NCBI RefSeq assembly: GCF_002954705.1
Contig: NZ_MSCO01000001.1
Span: forward strand, 496,022-560,021
Source of the DNA: Aliivibrio sifiae
Lineage (GTDB): Bacteria; Pseudomonadota; Gammaproteobacteria; Enterobacterales; Vibrionaceae
Direction: 5' to 3'
Length of the DNA stretch: 64,000 nucleotides
This document shows positions 25,602 to 35,772 of this stretch, in pieces (position 1 is the stretch's first letter; the number at the start of each line of letters is the position of its first letter). Under the pieces are notes generated by a model. The model was given only the letters and a program-made list of their open reading frames with translations. It did not search any database and was not told where the DNA came from. The position numbers and the translations under genes were made by a program.

Positions 25602-25979
25602 ATGGCTTATAGCGAAAAAGTAATCGATCACTACGAAAACCCACGTAATGTTGGTTCATTTGAAAAAGATGATCCATCCGTTGGTAGCGGTATGGTTGGT
25701 GCACCAGCGTGTGGTGATGTAATGAAGTTGCAAATCAAAGTATCTCCAGAAGGTATTATTGAAGACGCAAAATTTAAAACATACGGTTGTGGTTCAGCAA
25801 TCGCATCAAGCTCATTAGTTACTGAGTGGGTTAAAGGTAAAACTCTAGACGAAGCAGCAGCACTTAAAAATGCTGAAATCGCTGAAGAGCTAGAATTACC
25901 ACCAGTGAAAGTTCACTGTTCAATCTTGGCGGAAGATGCGATTAAAGCAGCGGTATCTGACTACCGCAATAAACACTAA
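25602..25979 (+). CDS. iscU: Fe-S cluster scaffold IscU
   Basis: Scaffold on which [2Fe-2S] and [4Fe-4S] clusters are built. The start at 25602 (MAYSEKVIDHYENPRNVGSF) gives 125 aa after a GAGGTATTTATC ribosome site. The three cluster cysteines are Cys37 (APACGDV), Cys63 (YGCGSA) and Cys106 (VHCSILAEDA), with Asp39 beside the first. The HscA-recognition motif LPPVK lies at 99-103. A 128-bp gap with two hairpins follows before iscA. Confidence 0.98.
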   Translation: MAYSEKVIDHYENPRNVGSFEKDDPSVGSGMVGAPACGDVMKLQIKVSPEGIIEDAKFKTYGCGSAIASSSLVTEWVKGKTLDEAAALKNAEIAEELELPPVKVHCSILAEDAIKAAVSDYRNKH

Positions 25980-25993
25980 GATTAAGTAACGTT

Positions 25994-26069
25994 ATAAAGC
26001 GTCTTGTTTACGTGATATCGTGTAAATAGGCGCTTTATTGTCTAATATAGGTCGTTATTGACTAACGAC
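25994..26069 (+). other. Two stem-loops between iscU and iscA
   Basis: First structure at 25994-26038: ATAAAGCGTC pairs with GGCGCTTTAT, with an inner TTTAC/GTAAA stem. Second at 26051-26069: GTCGTTA pairs with TAACGAC around TTGAC. There is no T-run after either, so they look like mRNA-processing or stabilising hairpins that could set different levels for iscRSU and iscA-hscBA rather than full terminators. Confidence 0.6.
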
Positions 26070-26107
26070 ACCCATGACCACAAAACAAATATAGTAAAGG
26101 TTGTAGT

Positions 26108-26431
26108 ATGGCCATTTCAGTAACTGAAGCAGCAGCAAGCCGTGTTCAAACATTTCTTGAAAACCGAGGAAAAGGCATTGGTCTACGTTTAGGCGTAAGA
26201 ACCTCTGGTTGCTCTGGTATGGCGTATATTCTTGAATTTGTTGATGAGCTAAACGAAGAAGACCAAGTGTTTGAAGAATTTGGGGTTAAGATTATCATCG
26301 ATCCAAAAAGCTTAGCTTACATGGATGGAACAGAATTAGATTTTGCCAAAGAAGGTCTAAATGAAGGTTTCCAATTCAACAATCCAAACGTAAAAAGTGA
26401 ATGTGGGTGTGGTGAAAGCTTCAACGTATAG
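26108..26431 (+). CDS. iscA: Fe-S cluster carrier/assembly protein IscA
   Basis: A-type carrier that binds iron or clusters and delivers them to targets. The 107-aa protein keeps the three invariant cysteines: Cys35 (TSGCSGMAY), Cys99 and Cys101 (SECGCGESF). Length equals E. coli IscA. TAAAGGTTGTAGT precedes the ATG. It is 15 bp from hscB and part of the isc operon. Confidence 0.97.
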   Translation: MAISVTEAAASRVQTFLENRGKGIGLRLGVRTSGCSGMAYILEFVDELNEEDQVFEEFGVKIIIDPKSLAYMDGTELDFAKEGLNEGFQFNNPNVKSECGCGESFNV

Positions 26432-26446
26432 AGCATAACGTTAACT

Positions 26447-26962
26447 ATGAATCATTTTGAATTATTTGGGCTACCAAACCAGTTTGAACTGGATGGTGGC
26501 CTTCTTTCTGCTCAATTCCGTGAATTGCAGAAACGATTCCACCCTGATAACTTCGCGACTTCGTCAGAACGTGACCGTTTACTTTCCGTTCAAAAAGCGG
26601 CACAAATTAACGACGCTTATCAAACGCTAAAAAATCCAGTCTCCCGTGCAGAATACCTACTTTCAGAACAAGGTCATGACATTCGTGGTGAACAAACGAC
26701 GATGCAAGACCCGATGTTTTTAATGCAACAAATGGAACTGCGAGAAGAGCTAGAAGATATCTCATCAAGTTCAGATCCTGAAAGTGCACTATTTGATTTT
26801 TCTGAAAATGTTTCCGCAATGCGTAAATCACAATTAGCTGAATTGAAACAGCAATTAGACGTGGATGCATGGCAAGAGGCGGCACAAAGCGTACGTAAAC
26901 TAAAGTTTATTGATAAGCTCAATCAAGAAGTCGAAAAGTTAGAAGATAAATTATTAAATTAA
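26447..26962 (+). CDS. hscB: Co-chaperone HscB (J-domain protein)
   Basis: J-type co-chaperone that brings IscU to HscA and stimulates its ATPase. The 171-aa protein begins MNHFELFGLPNQFELD, has the HPD motif in QKRFHPDNFATSS near residue 32-35 within the J domain (1-75), and a C-terminal three-helix IscU-binding domain. The downstream HscA gene starts 35 bp later. Identity with the E. coli protein is clear along the length. Confidence 0.97.
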   Translation: MNHFELFGLPNQFELDGGLLSAQFRELQKRFHPDNFATSSERDRLLSVQKAAQINDAYQTLKNPVSRAEYLLSEQGHDIRGEQTTMQDPMFLMQQMELREELEDISSSSDPESALFDFSENVSAMRKSQLAELKQQLDVDAWQEAAQSVRKLKFIDKLNQEVEKLEDKLLN

Positions 26963-26997
26963 TCTTTGTTAGATTAATTAAGTGAAGGATATTACCC

Positions 26998-28851
26998 ATG
27001 GCATTTCTACAAATTTCTGAGCCTGGACAAAGTGCTGCACCACATCAACATAAACTAGCAGTCGGCATCGATTTAGGCACAACTAACTCATTGGTCGCTT
27101 CGGTTCGAAGTGGTGAAGCAAATACATTACCTGATACAAAAGGTAACGTAATTCTTCCGTCCGTAGTGCAATATCAAAACGATAAAATTTGTGTGGGTGC
27201 CAACGCTTATCAATCAGCCGCTTCTGATCCTCAAAATACCATTATTTCTGTAAAACGCTTAATGGGACGTTCATTGAAAGACATTCAAGCGCGTTACCCT
27301 GATTTACCTTACCAATTTACAGAAAGTGATAATGGGTTACCTGTGATTAGTACACCTCAAGGTGATGTTAATCCAGTTCAAGTATCAGCAGAGATCCTTA
27401 AATCATTATCTAACCGTGCTCAAGCAACGTTAGGTGGTGATCTTGAAGGTGTTGTAATTACAGTACCGGCTTATTTTGATGATGCTCAGCGCGCAGGAAC
27501 CAAAGATGCCGCGACACTTGCAGGCTTAAACGTTTTACGTTTGTTGAATGAACCAACAGCCGCAGCGATTGCTTATGGCTTAGATTCAGGTCAGGAAGGG
27601 GTTATTGCAGTCTATGATCTTGGTGGTGGTACATTTGATATTTCAATCTTACGTTTATCAAAAGGTGTATTTGAAGTATTAGCAACAGGTGGTGATTCAG
27701 CACTGGGTGGTGATGATTTCGATCATGCATTAGCTCAATGGGTTAAAGACCAAGCAGGCATTACATCTGCACTTTCTAATCAAGAACAACGTGAGCTTTT
27801 AACATTAGCAACAGAAACTAAAGTGGCATTGTCAGATGCAGATTCAGTAACGGTTTCTTTTAAAGAATGGTCAGGCAGTATTACGGTTGAAATTTTTAAT
27901 CAATTAATTCAATCATTAGTAAAGAAAACACTAATGGCTTGTCGCCGTGCTCTAAAAGATGCGGACATTACCTCTGAAGAAGTAATGGAAGTGGTTATGG
28001 TTGGCGGTTCAACAAGAACACCTATTGTTCGCAGCTCTGTTGGTGACTATTTTGGCAAAACACCATTAACCAGCATCGATCCTGATCAAGTGGTTGCTAT
28101 TGGTGCTGCCATTCAAGCGGATATTTTAGTCGGTAATAAACCAGATGCTGAAATGTTATTGCTTGATGTTATCCCATTGTCTTTAGGTATTGAAACCATG
28201 GGTGGCTTGGTTGAAAAAATCATTCCACGTAATACCACTATCCCTGTAGCGAAAGCGCAAGAATTCACCACTTTTAAAGATGGTCAAACAGGTATGATGG
28301 TTCACGTTGTTCAAGGTGAGCGTGAAATGGTAGAAGACGGTCGCTCACTTGCTCGCTTCTCATTAAAAGGCATTCCACCGATGACTGCGGGTGCCGCGCA
28401 TATCCGAGTGACTTACCAAGTAGATGCTGATGGACTTTTATCAGTAACAGCAATGGAAAAAAGTACGGGTGTTCAGTCCCATATCCAAGTTAAGCCTTCT
28501 TATGGTTTAAGCGATGATGAAGTTGCAAACATGCTGAAAGACTCGATGACATTTGCAAAAGAAGATATGCAAGCTCGTGCATTAGCAGAGCAGCAAGTTG
28601 AAGCAGACCGTGTTATCGAAGGATTAGTTGTAGCGCTTAATAATGATGGCGATGCATTACTATCCAAAGAAGAACAAGCAGAAATTTTACAAGCAATTGA
28701 AGCGTTAATCACAGTACGTCAAAGTACAGATACGCAAGCAATTGAAGATGGAATTAAACACGCTGATGAAGCAAGCCAAGAGTTTGCTGCGCGCCGAATG
28801 GATGCTTCTATTCGCGCTGCATTAGCCGGTCAATCTATTGATGAGGTATAG
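26998..28851 (+). CDS. hscA: Hsp70-type chaperone HscA
   Basis: Specialised Hsp70 that uses ATP to help release the cluster from IscU. The 617-aa protein has the nucleotide-binding motifs [16 protein letters not shown] (22-37), [16 protein letters not shown] and [14 protein letters not shown], and a substrate-binding domain that recognises LPPVK-type peptides. As usual for HscA, the DnaK-like acidic C-terminal EEVD-type tail is missing. It ends 2 bp before fdx. Confidence 0.98.
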   Translation: MAFLQISEPGQSAAPHQHKLAVGIDLGTTNSLVASVRSGEANTLPDTKGNVILPSVVQYQNDKICVGANAYQSAASDPQNTIISVKRLMGRSLKDIQARYPDLPYQFTESDNGLPVISTPQGDVNPVQVSAEILKSLSNRAQATLGGDLEGVVITVPAYFDDAQRAGTKDAATLAGLNVLRLLNEPTAAAIAYGLDSGQEGVIAVYDLGGGTFDISILRLSKGVFEVLATGGDSALGGDDFDHALAQWVKDQAGITSALSNQEQRELLTLATETKVALSDADSVTVSFKEWSGSITVEIFNQLIQSLVKKTLMACRRALKDADITSEEVMEVVMVGGSTRTPIVRSSVGDYFGKTPLTSIDPDQVVAIGAAIQADILVGNKPDAEMLLLDVIPLSLGIETMGGLVEKIIPRNTTIPVAKAQEFTTFKDGQTGMMVHVVQGEREMVEDGRSLARFSLKGIPPMTAGAAHIRVTYQVDADGLLSVTAMEKSTGVQSHIQVKPSYGLSDDEVANMLKDSMTFAKEDMQARALAEQQVEADRVIEGLVVALNNDGDALLSKEEQAEILQAIEALITVRQSTDTQAIEDGIKHADEASQEFAARRMDASIRAALAGQSIDEV

Positions 28852-28853
28852 AA

Positions 28854-29192
28854 ATGCCAAAGATTATTGTTCTACCACACGATGAGTTATGCCCAGAAGG
28901 TGCAGTACTTGAAGCAAATGAAGGTGATACGGTTTTAGACGTTGCTTTAAAAAACGGTATTGCAATTGAACATGCTTGTGAAAAATCATGTGCGTGTACA
29001 ACGTGTCATGTTGTTATTCGTGAAGGGTTTGATTCACTTGAAGAGAGTGATGAACTAGAAGACGACATGCTAGATAAAGCGTGGGGTCTAGAACCTGAAT
29101 CTCGTCTTGGTTGCCAAGCAAGAATGGCAAAACAAGATTTAGTGGTAGAAATTCCAAAATATACACTAAACTTAGCATCAGAAGACCATTAA
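28854..29192 (+). CDS. fdx: [2Fe-2S] ferredoxin Fdx of the ISC system
   Basis: Electron donor for Fe-S cluster assembly. The 112-aa adrenodoxin-type ferredoxin has cluster ligands Cys42, Cys48, Cys51 and Cys87 (ACEKSCACTTCHVV and LGCQARM). It is tightly coupled to hscA (2 bp gap). A strong terminator follows at 29221, so most isc transcripts should stop here, before iscX. Confidence 0.98.
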   Translation: MPKIIVLPHDELCPEGAVLEANEGDTVLDVALKNGIAIEHACEKSCACTTCHVVIREGFDSLEESDELEDDMLDKAWGLEPESRLGCQARMAKQDLVVEIPKYTLNLASEDH

Positions 29193-29220
29193 TCCTACCT
29201 GATTAATTGAACTACTTTTG

Positions 29221-29279
29221 ATAAAGGTAAGAGATGGAAAACAAGTGAAAACTTGCGTTTCAGAACTTACCTTTTTTTA
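29221..29279 (+). terminator. Terminator between fdx and iscX
   Basis: AAAGGTAAG pairs with CTTACCTTT, with an inner ACAAGT/ACTTG stem, and is followed by a run of seven T. It splits iscX from the main isc operon. Confidence 0.8.
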
Positions 29280-29316
29280 TACCTGTACTATATACAACAT
29301 AATTAAGGATGAAATT

Positions 29317-29517
29317 ATGAGCATGAAGTGGATTGACTCACGTGATATAGCAATTGAACTCTCAGAGCAATACCCAGAGATTGACCCTCAAACTGTTCGC
29401 TTTACTGATTTAAGAGAGTGGGTGATGGCTTTAGATGAATTTGATGATGATCCAAATCATTCTGGTGAAAAAATATTAGAAGCGATAATGCTTTGTTGGA
29501 TGGATGAACGAGATTAA
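29317..29517 (+). CDS. iscX: IscX (YfhJ), Fe-S assembly accessory protein
   Basis: Small acidic protein that binds iron and IscS and modulates Fe-S assembly. The start at 29317 (MSMKWIDSRDIAIELSEQYPEIDP, 66 aa) follows TTAAGGAT. DPQTVRFTDLREWVMALDEFDDDPNHSGEKILEAI carries the family's conserved acidic surface and the C-terminal LCWMDER. It is separated from fdx by a terminator, so a separate promoter is likely (possible in 29280-29300). Confidence 0.95.
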   Translation: MSMKWIDSRDIAIELSEQYPEIDPQTVRFTDLREWVMALDEFDDDPNHSGEKILEAIMLCWMDERD

Positions 29518-29686
29518 TTTAATCGTATTAATGAATACCGTTGATAACGTACAAAATCCCATCAACTGGTTGGATCCATCTCTTACATTTTGTGTAAATA
29601 CCTTGTATCACCCTGGTAAAGTAGGCAAATTAGATAAAAACGAACGTTCAGTTCGCTTATTCCCATTGGATAGTCGCGCAATATAA
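29504..29686 (+). CDS. Possible 60-aa protein overlapping the end of iscX
   Basis: Reading frame in the iscX-pepB gap, unrecognised. The ATG at 29504 overlaps the last 14 bases of iscX, with a GGATGG ribosome-binding-like stretch just before it, which would allow translational coupling. The product contains [33 protein letters not shown], split here as [13 protein letters not shown] and [16 protein letters not shown]. Codon use (GGT, CGT, GAA, AAA) resembles real genes of the window, but the length is short. An ATG at 29531 would give 51 aa. Confidence 0.38.
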   Translation: MNEINLIVLMNTVDNVQNPINWLDPSLTFCVNTLYHPGKVGKLDKNERSVRLFPLDSRAI

Positions 29687-29748
29687 ATAACCACCAGTGT
29701 CAGTTTATGTGGTTGTATGGCGTTATTGCGTATTTAAAGGAGATTCAC

Positions 29749-31035
29749 ATGTCACAAAAGATGACAGTACAACTTTCAACAGAAACAGCAGCGGCTCACT
29801 GGGGTGATAATGCTCTTATTTCATTTGCTTCTGAAGGGGCTGTAATTCATTGTACAAATGATGATGTATACGGCGCAATTCAGCAAGCTGCTAGAAAGTT
29901 AAACGGTCAGGGTATTGTTGAGGTTGAATTAAAAGGAACAGAGTGGGATCTTGAATCTATTTGGTCTTTTATTCAAGGCTTCCGTGATTCTAAAAAGAAC
30001 AATGATGTTATTTGGGCTGCATTAACTGATGTTGATGAAAAAGAATTGAATGCCCGTATCCTAACGACGAATTGGACACGCGACATCATCAATAAAACAG
30101 CCGAAGAAGTAGCGCCACGTCAACTTGCTACGATGGCTTCTGAATTTATTAAATCAGTGGCACCAGCAGGAACCGTGACGACAAAAATTGTAAAAGATAA
30201 AGACCTTTTAACTGAAGGTTGGGTTGGAACGTATGCTGTCGGTCGTGGCTCTGAACGCACATCGGCGATGCTGCAATTAGATTATAACCCAACAGGTGAT
30301 GTTGATGCCCCTGTTTTTGCTTGTCTTGTTGGTAAAGGCATTACGTTTGACTCGGGTGGCTACAGTATTAAACCTTCTGGTGGTATGGCATCAATGAAAT
30401 CAGATATGGGCGGATCGGCGTTAGCGACTGCTGGTCTTGCAATGTCTATTCTTCGTGGTTTAGATAAGCGTGTTAAGCTGGTTCTATGTTGCGCTGAAAA
30501 TATGATCTCAGGCCGAGCATTAAAGTTAGGTGATATTATTACCTATAAAAATGGTAAAACGGTTGAGATTTTAAATACAGATGCTGAGGGGCGATTAGTA
30601 TTAGCTGATGGCCTTCAATTTGCTTCAGCACAAAATCCAGAACTGATAATTGATTGTGCAACTTTAACAGGTTCTGCAAAAATGGCTGTGGGTAATGACT
30701 TCCATTCTTTATTAAGCTTTGATGATGAGTTGAGCCAAAAAGCATTAACGTCAGCTCAAGAAGAAAATGAAGGCTTATGGCGTTTACCGTTAATGGAATT
30801 TCATCGTAATATGCTACCATCAAACTTTGCTGATTTGGCAAATATTGGTTCAGGCCCATACTCGCCAGGTGCAAGTACGGCCGCTGGTTTCCTTTCTTAC
30901 TTTGTTGATGATTATAAGAAAGGGTGGCTGCATATGGATTGCTCTGCAACTTACCGTACTGCTCCTTCAGATAAGTGGTCAGCCGGTGCAACCGGTGTAG
31001 GTGTAAGAACATTAGCGAACCTACTTACTAAATAA
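29749..31035 (+). CDS. pepB: Aminopeptidase B PepB
   Basis: Leucyl-aminopeptidase-type metallopeptidase of family M17, cleaving N-terminal residues from peptides. The start at 29749 ([19 protein letters not shown]) follows AAAGGAG; 428 aa compares with 427 in E. coli PepB. The M17 signature [12 protein letters not shown] and the metal ligands around [17 protein letters not shown] and KSDMGG are present. pepB follows iscX in E. coli too. A terminator follows at 31044. Confidence 0.96.
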   Translation: MSQKMTVQLSTETAAAHWGDNALISFASEGAVIHCTNDDVYGAIQQAARKLNGQGIVEVELKGTEWDLESIWSFIQGFRDSKKNNDVIWAALTDVDEKELNARILTTNWTRDIINKTAEEVAPRQLATMASEFIKSVAPAGTVTTKIVKDKDLLTEGWVGTYAVGRGSERTSAMLQLDYNPTGDVDAPVFACLVGKGITFDSGGYSIKPSGGMASMKSDMGGSALATAGLAMSILRGLDKRVKLVLCCAENMISGRALKLGDIITYKNGKTVEILNTDAEGRLVLADGLQFASAQNPELIIDCATLTGSAKMAVGNDFHSLLSFDDELSQKALTSAQEENEGLWRLPLMEFHRNMLPSNFADLANIGSGPYSPGASTAAGFLSYFVDDYKKGWLHMDCSATYRTAPSDKWSAGATGVGVRTLANLLTK

Positions 31036-31043
31036 CGAATAAG

Positions 31044-31072
31044 AGATCGAGCCCTAAACTCGGTCTTTTTTC
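31044..31072 (+). terminator. Terminator of pepB
   Basis: Eight-bp stem AGATCGAG/CTCGGTCT (one wobble pair) followed by a T-run. Confidence 0.82.
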
Positions 31073-31124
31073 TTATAACTATAATAGCTTCAAAAGAAGT
31101 AAAAGAAACTTAAAGGAAAGTAAA

Positions 31125-31559
31125 ATGACAATAGAACGTACTTTTTCAATTGTAAAACCAGATGCTGTTAAGCGTAATCTTATTGGTGCTATTTACCGTC
31201 GTATTGAAAAAACAGGTATGCAAGTTGTTGCAGCTAAAATGTTGCGCTTAACTAAAGAACAAGCGGAAGGCTTTTATGCTGAGCATGAAGGCAAAGAATT
31301 CTTTAATGATCTAGTTGCTTATATGATGTCTGGTCCGGTAATGGTACAGGTATTAGAAGGTGAAAATGCGGTTGTTCGTTACCGTGAGCTGATGGGAAAA
31401 ACTAACCCAGCAGAAGCTGCTTGTGGTTCATTGCGTGCAGATTATGCAATCAGCATGCGTCATAACTCTGTTCATGGTGCTGATAGCCCTGAATCGGCAG
31501 CTCGTGAGATTGCGTACTTCTTTGCTGAAGATGAAATTTGTCCGCGCCCAGCGGAATAA
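31125..31559 (+). CDS. ndk: Nucleoside diphosphate kinase Ndk
   Basis: Transfers the gamma phosphate of ATP to nucleoside diphosphates through a phosphohistidine. The 144-aa protein begins [16 protein letters not shown], with the active histidine in [32 protein letters not shown] precedes the ATG. It is monocistronic, between pepB and rlmN, the order of E. coli (ndk-rlmN). Confidence 0.98.
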   Translation: MTIERTFSIVKPDAVKRNLIGAIYRRIEKTGMQVVAAKMLRLTKEQAEGFYAEHEGKEFFNDLVAYMMSGPVMVQVLEGENAVVRYRELMGKTNPAEAACGSLRADYAISMRHNSVHGADSPESAAREIAYFFAEDEICPRPAE

Positions 31560-31572
31560 GCCACATTAAAGT

Positions 31573-31684
31573 AAGCGAAGCTAAGGTTTCTATATTAGCT
31601 AGAAACTAATCGCTTCGCTTCATATAAGAGCAGTGTAGCTTATACTGTCTGCATATCTGCTCTTATAGTATCTAGGCACGGAGT
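31573..31684. repeat. Two consecutive hairpins in the ndk-rlmN gap
   Basis: First: AAGCGAAGC (31573-31581) pairs with GCTTCGCTT (31612-31620), extended inward by a GTTTCTA/TAGAAAC stem. Second: ATAAGAGCAG (31624) pairs perfectly with CTGCTCTTAT (31657-31666). Then AGGCACGGAGT (31674-31684) matches the reverse complement of the core of the guaB-guaA element at 45087-45097. Neither hairpin has a terminal T-run. Confidence 0.5.
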
Positions 31685-31803
31685 GCGTATAGTTTCTATT
31701 CTTTGATTTTTCCTCATACCTCTACCCTCTAGTAATATCCTCCCAAAACTTGTACAATTCTGCGCCCGATATTCGCGGTGATGTTATTTATCAGAGAGGC
31801 AAC

Positions 31804-32922
31804 ATGACTACAGCTAAAATCAATCTACTGGACTTTGATCGTAAAGGACTTCGAGCATTTTTTTCTGAGGAATTAGGAGAGAAAGCATTCAGAGCCGATC
31901 AAATCATGAAGTGGATGTATCACTTTGGTTGTGATGACTTCGATCAAATGAACAACATCAACAAAAAACTTCGTGAAAAACTAAAGCACAAGTGTGAGAT
32001 CCGTGCTCCTTATGTTTCAGAAGCTCAGCATTCAGTTGATGGCACCATCAAATGGGCGATGAAAGTAGGAGATCAAGATGTTGAAACGGTTTATATCCCT
32101 GACGGTGACCGTGCTACATTATGTGTTTCTTCTCAAGTAGGTTGTGCATTGGAATGTAAATTCTGTTCAACCGCTCAGCAAGGCTTTAACCGTAACCTTA
32201 AAGTTTCTGAAATTGTAGGCCAAATTTGGCGTGCAGCTCGTGAAATTGGTTTAGAAAAAGAAACGGGTCGTCGTCCAATTACTAATATTGTAATGATGGG
32301 CATGGGCGAACCGCTGCTTAATATGAAAAACTTAATCCCATCATTAGAAATTATGCTTGATGATCTAGGTTTTGGTTTATCTAAGCGTCGTGTAACGGTA
32401 TCGACTTCTGGTGTTGTATCTGGCCTAGAGCAAATGATTGGGAAAATCGATGTAGCATTAGCTATTTCTCTTCATGCGCCAACTGATGAACTACGTAGCG
32501 AAATTATGCCAATCAATGATCGTTGGAATATTGATGCATTTTTATCGTGTGTTCGCGAATACATTGCATCATCAAATGCTAACCGTGGTCGTGTAACGGT
32601 AGAGTATGTACTTTTAGATCATGTTAATGATGATATGAATCATGCAAGACAACTCGCAGAATTACTAAAAGATACCCCTGCAAAGATTAATTTGATTCCA
32701 TTTAACCCATATCCTGGGTCACCATACAAAAAGCCAAGTAATTCACGTATCGATCGATTCATGAAGACACTAATGGAATACGATTTTACGGTAACCGTTC
32801 GTAAAACTCGTGGCGATGATATTGATGCTGCTTGTGGTCAATTAGTGGGTGATGTAATCGATAGAACTAAACGTACTCAAGTTAAACAGCAAGGTGAGGC
32901 TATCCCTGTTAAAACTGTTTAA
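31804..32922 (+). CDS. rlmN: Dual-specificity 23S rRNA/tRNA C2-adenosine methyltransferase RlmN
   Basis: Radical-SAM enzyme making 2-methyladenosine at A2503 of 23S rRNA and A37 of tRNAs. The start at 31804 ([20 protein letters not shown], 372 aa) follows AGAGAGGCAAC. The radical-SAM cysteine motif [18 protein letters not shown] and [10 protein letters not shown] are clear. The C-terminal catalytic cysteine is in AACGQL. It heads the rlmN-pilW-rodZ-ispG-hisS-yfgM-bamB gene string. Confidence 0.97.
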   Translation: MTTAKINLLDFDRKGLRAFFSEELGEKAFRADQIMKWMYHFGCDDFDQMNNINKKLREKLKHKCEIRAPYVSEAQHSVDGTIKWAMKVGDQDVETVYIPDGDRATLCVSSQVGCALECKFCSTAQQGFNRNLKVSEIVGQIWRAAREIGLEKETGRRPITNIVMMGMGEPLLNMKNLIPSLEIMLDDLGFGLSKRRVTVSTSGVVSGLEQMIGKIDVALAISLHAPTDELRSEIMPINDRWNIDAFLSCVREYIASSNANRGRVTVEYVLLDHVNDDMNHARQLAELLKDTPAKINLIPFNPYPGSPYKKPSNSRIDRFMKTLMEYDFTVTVRKTRGDDIDAACGQLVGDVIDRTKRTQVKQQGEAIPVKTV

Positions 32923-32952
32923 CCTTGATGTATAACAGCAAGGGAAGGCAGA

Positions 32953-33714
32953 ATGAGAAAATGGAGTGCGGCACTATTAACCGTTGGATTGTTAGTTAGT
33001 GCTGGTTGTGTCACGGTAAATGAAGCCGATGATATGACCAAAGAAGAGATAATTCGAGCTGCTGAAGCTCGAATTACCCTTGGATTAAGCTATTTAAATG
33101 CGGGCAACATGATCAAAGCCCGTGAAAATTTGGAACTGGCTGTACAATACGCTCCTGACTATTACCGCTCTCAAACTTCCCTCGCTTATTATTACCAACA
33201 AGTAGAAGAAAACGAATTAGCTGAAAAGGCTTACAAACGAGCATTACGTTCTTCGTCAAAAAATGGTAATGTATTAAATAACTACGGCGTTTTTCTTTGT
33301 AAAAATGGCCGTTATGAGGAAGCTCAACAGAAGTTTACTCAAGCAATAGACCAACCTTACTATTATCTTGTTTCGGCAAGTTATGAAAATGCAGCTATGT
33401 GCGCATTAGGTAGTGGGGATAAAGTGACAGCAAAAACGTATTTTGAGCGCTCACTGGCTCATGATCCGAATCGAGTTCGTTCAACCCTTCAATTGGCAAA
33501 ATTGAATATTGATGAAGGTAACTATTCAGAACCGAGAATTGCGCTGTTTAAATTTACTAAGAAGTACGGATATAAACCCGTTAGCCTAAGCTTACTCATA
33601 GAATTAGAAAAAAAAGCAGGTAATGCGCATTTGGTTAAAAAATACGCAGATTTGCTCGGGAAAAAATATCCGGACTCCAGAGAATATCAGAATTATTTAA
33701 ATTATGACTCCTGA
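32953..33714 (+). CDS. pilW: Type IV pilus assembly lipoprotein PilW (PilF)
   Basis: TPR lipoprotein that helps the pilus secretin PilQ assemble in the outer membrane. The 253-aa protein has a lipoprotein signal with the lipobox SAGC (Cys19; LLVSAGCVTV), then about six TPR units (LGLSYLNAGNMIKARENLELAVQYAPD, NNYGVFLCKNGRYEEAQQKFTQAI). The gene order rlmN-pilW-rodZ is standard in gammaproteobacteria. Its 3' end overlaps rodZ by 11 bases. Confidence 0.93.
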   Translation: MRKWSAALLTVGLLVSAGCVTVNEADDMTKEEIIRAAEARITLGLSYLNAGNMIKARENLELAVQYAPDYYRSQTSLAYYYQQVEENELAEKAYKRALRSSSKNGNVLNNYGVFLCKNGRYEEAQQKFTQAIDQPYYYLVSASYENAAMCALGSGDKVTAKTYFERSLAHDPNRVRSTLQLAKLNIDEGNYSEPRIALFKFTKKYGYKPVSLSLLIELEKKAGNAHLVKKYADLLGKKYPDSREYQNYLNYDS

Positions 33715-34600
33715 AAAGATTGAAGAAAAAGCAGAAACCCTTGTTGTTCCTGGGCAATTATTAAAAGAAGCTCGTGAAGCATTAAATTTAACGATAGAAG
33801 ATATTTCTTCTCGTTTACGTTTACGAGTGGAAGTTCTAGAACAGATCGAAGCTGACCAGTTTGATATGGGAAAACTAGCCACGTTTACACGTGGCTATTA
33901 TCGTTCTTATGCTAAAGTCGTTAACGTACCTGAAAGTAAAGTTCTTAACGCATTAGATCAATTAGGTAAAGCAAAAATAGAACAACATGATATGCAAAGT
34001 TTTTCTCGTAAGACGAAAAGAGAAAAGCACGATAATCGTATCATGAAGTTAACATGGGTCATTTTTGCAATTATTCTTGGCATGTCAGTTCTATGGTGGT
34101 GGCAAGAGCAAGCTCAACTAGAGAGCAGTCATGACGCTAAATTGATCAATGAAGTCGCAACCGTTGAGTCAATGGATTCCGCTGATAACAATACAGAAGT
34201 AGAAGTGAAACCAACTTTAGATGAAGCTGAAATGCTTGAAGTTGATACTAATGTTTCTGAATTAGAAACTTCTTCAGAAGCACTCGAGAAAGAAATAGCT
34301 AAAGAACCTGAGACGGCTGCGGCTTCTGAAGAAAAAATTGAAGAAAAAACGGCAATAGTTAGCGAGGATGTTGTGATGACATTCAATAGTGATTGCTGGC
34401 TACAAGTTCAAGACGCCGCAAACAATCGTTTGTACTCTGGCGTTAAAAAAACAAATCAAACATTAAAGTTAACAGGTAAAGCACCTTATAAATTAGTTAT
34501 TGGTGCTCCAAGTGCCGTAACGCTAACTTATAAAGGTAAGCCTGTTGATTTATCAGCATATCCTGCCGGTAAAGTTGTACGATTAACTTTACCTCAATAA
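33704..34600 (+). CDS. rodZ: Cytoskeletal protein RodZ
   Basis: Membrane protein linking MreB filaments to the cell-wall machinery and rod shape. The 298-aa protein has an N-terminal HTH domain (GQLLKEAREALNLTIEDISSRLRLRVEVLEQIE, residues 17-50, and RGYYRSYAKVVNV), one membrane helix at about 115-133 (LTWVIFAIILGMSVLWWW), an acidic low-complexity periplasmic linker (about 150-215), and a C-terminal DUF4115 domain. It overlaps pilW by 11 bases. Confidence 0.95.
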   Translation: MTPEKIEEKAETLVVPGQLLKEAREALNLTIEDISSRLRLRVEVLEQIEADQFDMGKLATFTRGYYRSYAKVVNVPESKVLNALDQLGKAKIEQHDMQSFSRKTKREKHDNRIMKLTWVIFAIILGMSVLWWWQEQAQLESSHDAKLINEVATVESMDSADNNTEVEVKPTLDEAEMLEVDTNVSELETSSEALEKEIAKEPETAAASEEKIEEKTAIVSEDVVMTFNSDCWLQVQDAANNRLYSGVKKTNQTLKLTGKAPYKLVIGAPSAVTLTYKGKPVDLSAYPAGKVVRLTLPQ

Positions 34601-34612
34601 TGAGTTGATTCC

Positions 34613-35731
34613 ATGCATATAGAGTCCCCAATCAAACGTCGCCAATCTACCCGTATTTATGTGGGTAACGTTCCTATTGGTGATGGAGCCCCGATCGCTG
34701 TTCAGTCAATGACAAACACATTAACGACTGACGTTGCTGCGACAGTAGCTCAAATTAAAGCACTTGAAAAAGTAGGCGCTGATATTGTTCGTGTTTCAGT
34801 TCCGACAATGGATGCAGCTGAAGCGTTTAAACTAATCAAACAACAAGTGTCAGTCCCCTTAGTCGCTGATATTCATTTTGATTACCGTATCGCTTTAAAA
34901 GTAGCGGAATACGGTGTCGATTGTTTACGTATCAATCCAGGTAACATCGGTAATGAACAACGTATTCGCTCTGTTGTAGATTGTGCGAAAGATAAAAATA
35001 TTCCTATTCGCATTGGTGTGAATGGGGGATCATTAGAAAAAGATATCCAAGTAAAATATAAAGAACCAACGGCTCAGGCGTTACTTGAATCAGCAATGCG
35101 CCATGTAGACATATTGGAAAGAATGAATTTTGACCAGTTTAAAGTCAGTGTGAAAGCTTCTGATGTATTCTTAGCGGTTGATTCTTATCGATTATTGGCA
35201 AAGCAGATTGCTCAACCATTGCATTTAGGTATTACCGAAGCTGGTGGCGCTCGTGCTGGTTCTGTTAAATCAGCGGTAGGTTTAGGCATGTTATTGTCTG
35301 AAGGTATTGGCGATACACTACGAATTTCATTGGCTGCGGATCCTATTGAAGAGATCAAAGTTGGTTTTGATATTTTAAAATCATTGCGTATTCGCTCTCG
35401 TGGTATTAACTTCATTGCTTGCCCTACGTGTTCTCGTCAAGAGTTTGATGTTATTGCAACAGTAAATGAACTAGAACAACGATTAGAAGATTTAATCACG
35501 CCAATGGATGTTTCTTTAATTGGTTGTGTAGTCAATGGCCCGGGTGAGGCTGAAGTCTCTCATATGGGGATTGCGGGAAGTAATCGTAAAAGTGCGTTCT
35601 ATGAAGATGGTATTCGTCAGAAAGAACGTTTTGATAATGATAATATCGTGGATAAGCTAGAAGCGAAGATCCGAGCGAAAGCCGCGATGTTATCAAAAGA
35701 AAACCAAATTGATATTAATCAGATTGACTGA
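34613..35731 (+). CDS. ispG: 4-hydroxy-3-methylbut-2-en-1-yl diphosphate synthase IspG
   Basis: [4Fe-4S] enzyme of the MEP pathway converting MEcPP to HMBPP. The 372-aa protein begins [19 protein letters not shown], and the cluster motif [11 protein letters not shown] and CVVNGPGEA supply the three cysteines. In place between rodZ and hisS as in E. coli. Its supply of clusters would come from the isc system encoded 6 kb upstream. Confidence 0.98.
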   Translation: MHIESPIKRRQSTRIYVGNVPIGDGAPIAVQSMTNTLTTDVAATVAQIKALEKVGADIVRVSVPTMDAAEAFKLIKQQVSVPLVADIHFDYRIALKVAEYGVDCLRINPGNIGNEQRIRSVVDCAKDKNIPIRIGVNGGSLEKDIQVKYKEPTAQALLESAMRHVDILERMNFDQFKVSVKASDVFLAVDSYRLLAKQIAQPLHLGITEAGGARAGSVKSAVGLGMLLSEGIGDTLRISLAADPIEEIKVGFDILKSLRIRSRGINFIACPTCSRQEFDVIATVNELEQRLEDLITPMDVSLIGCVVNGPGEAEVSHMGIAGSNRKSAFYEDGIRQKERFDNDNIVDKLEAKIRAKAAMLSKENQIDINQID

Positions 35732-35772
35732 TTAGTAAACCAGATATAAATGAAACCCATTGGGAAGTGAAC

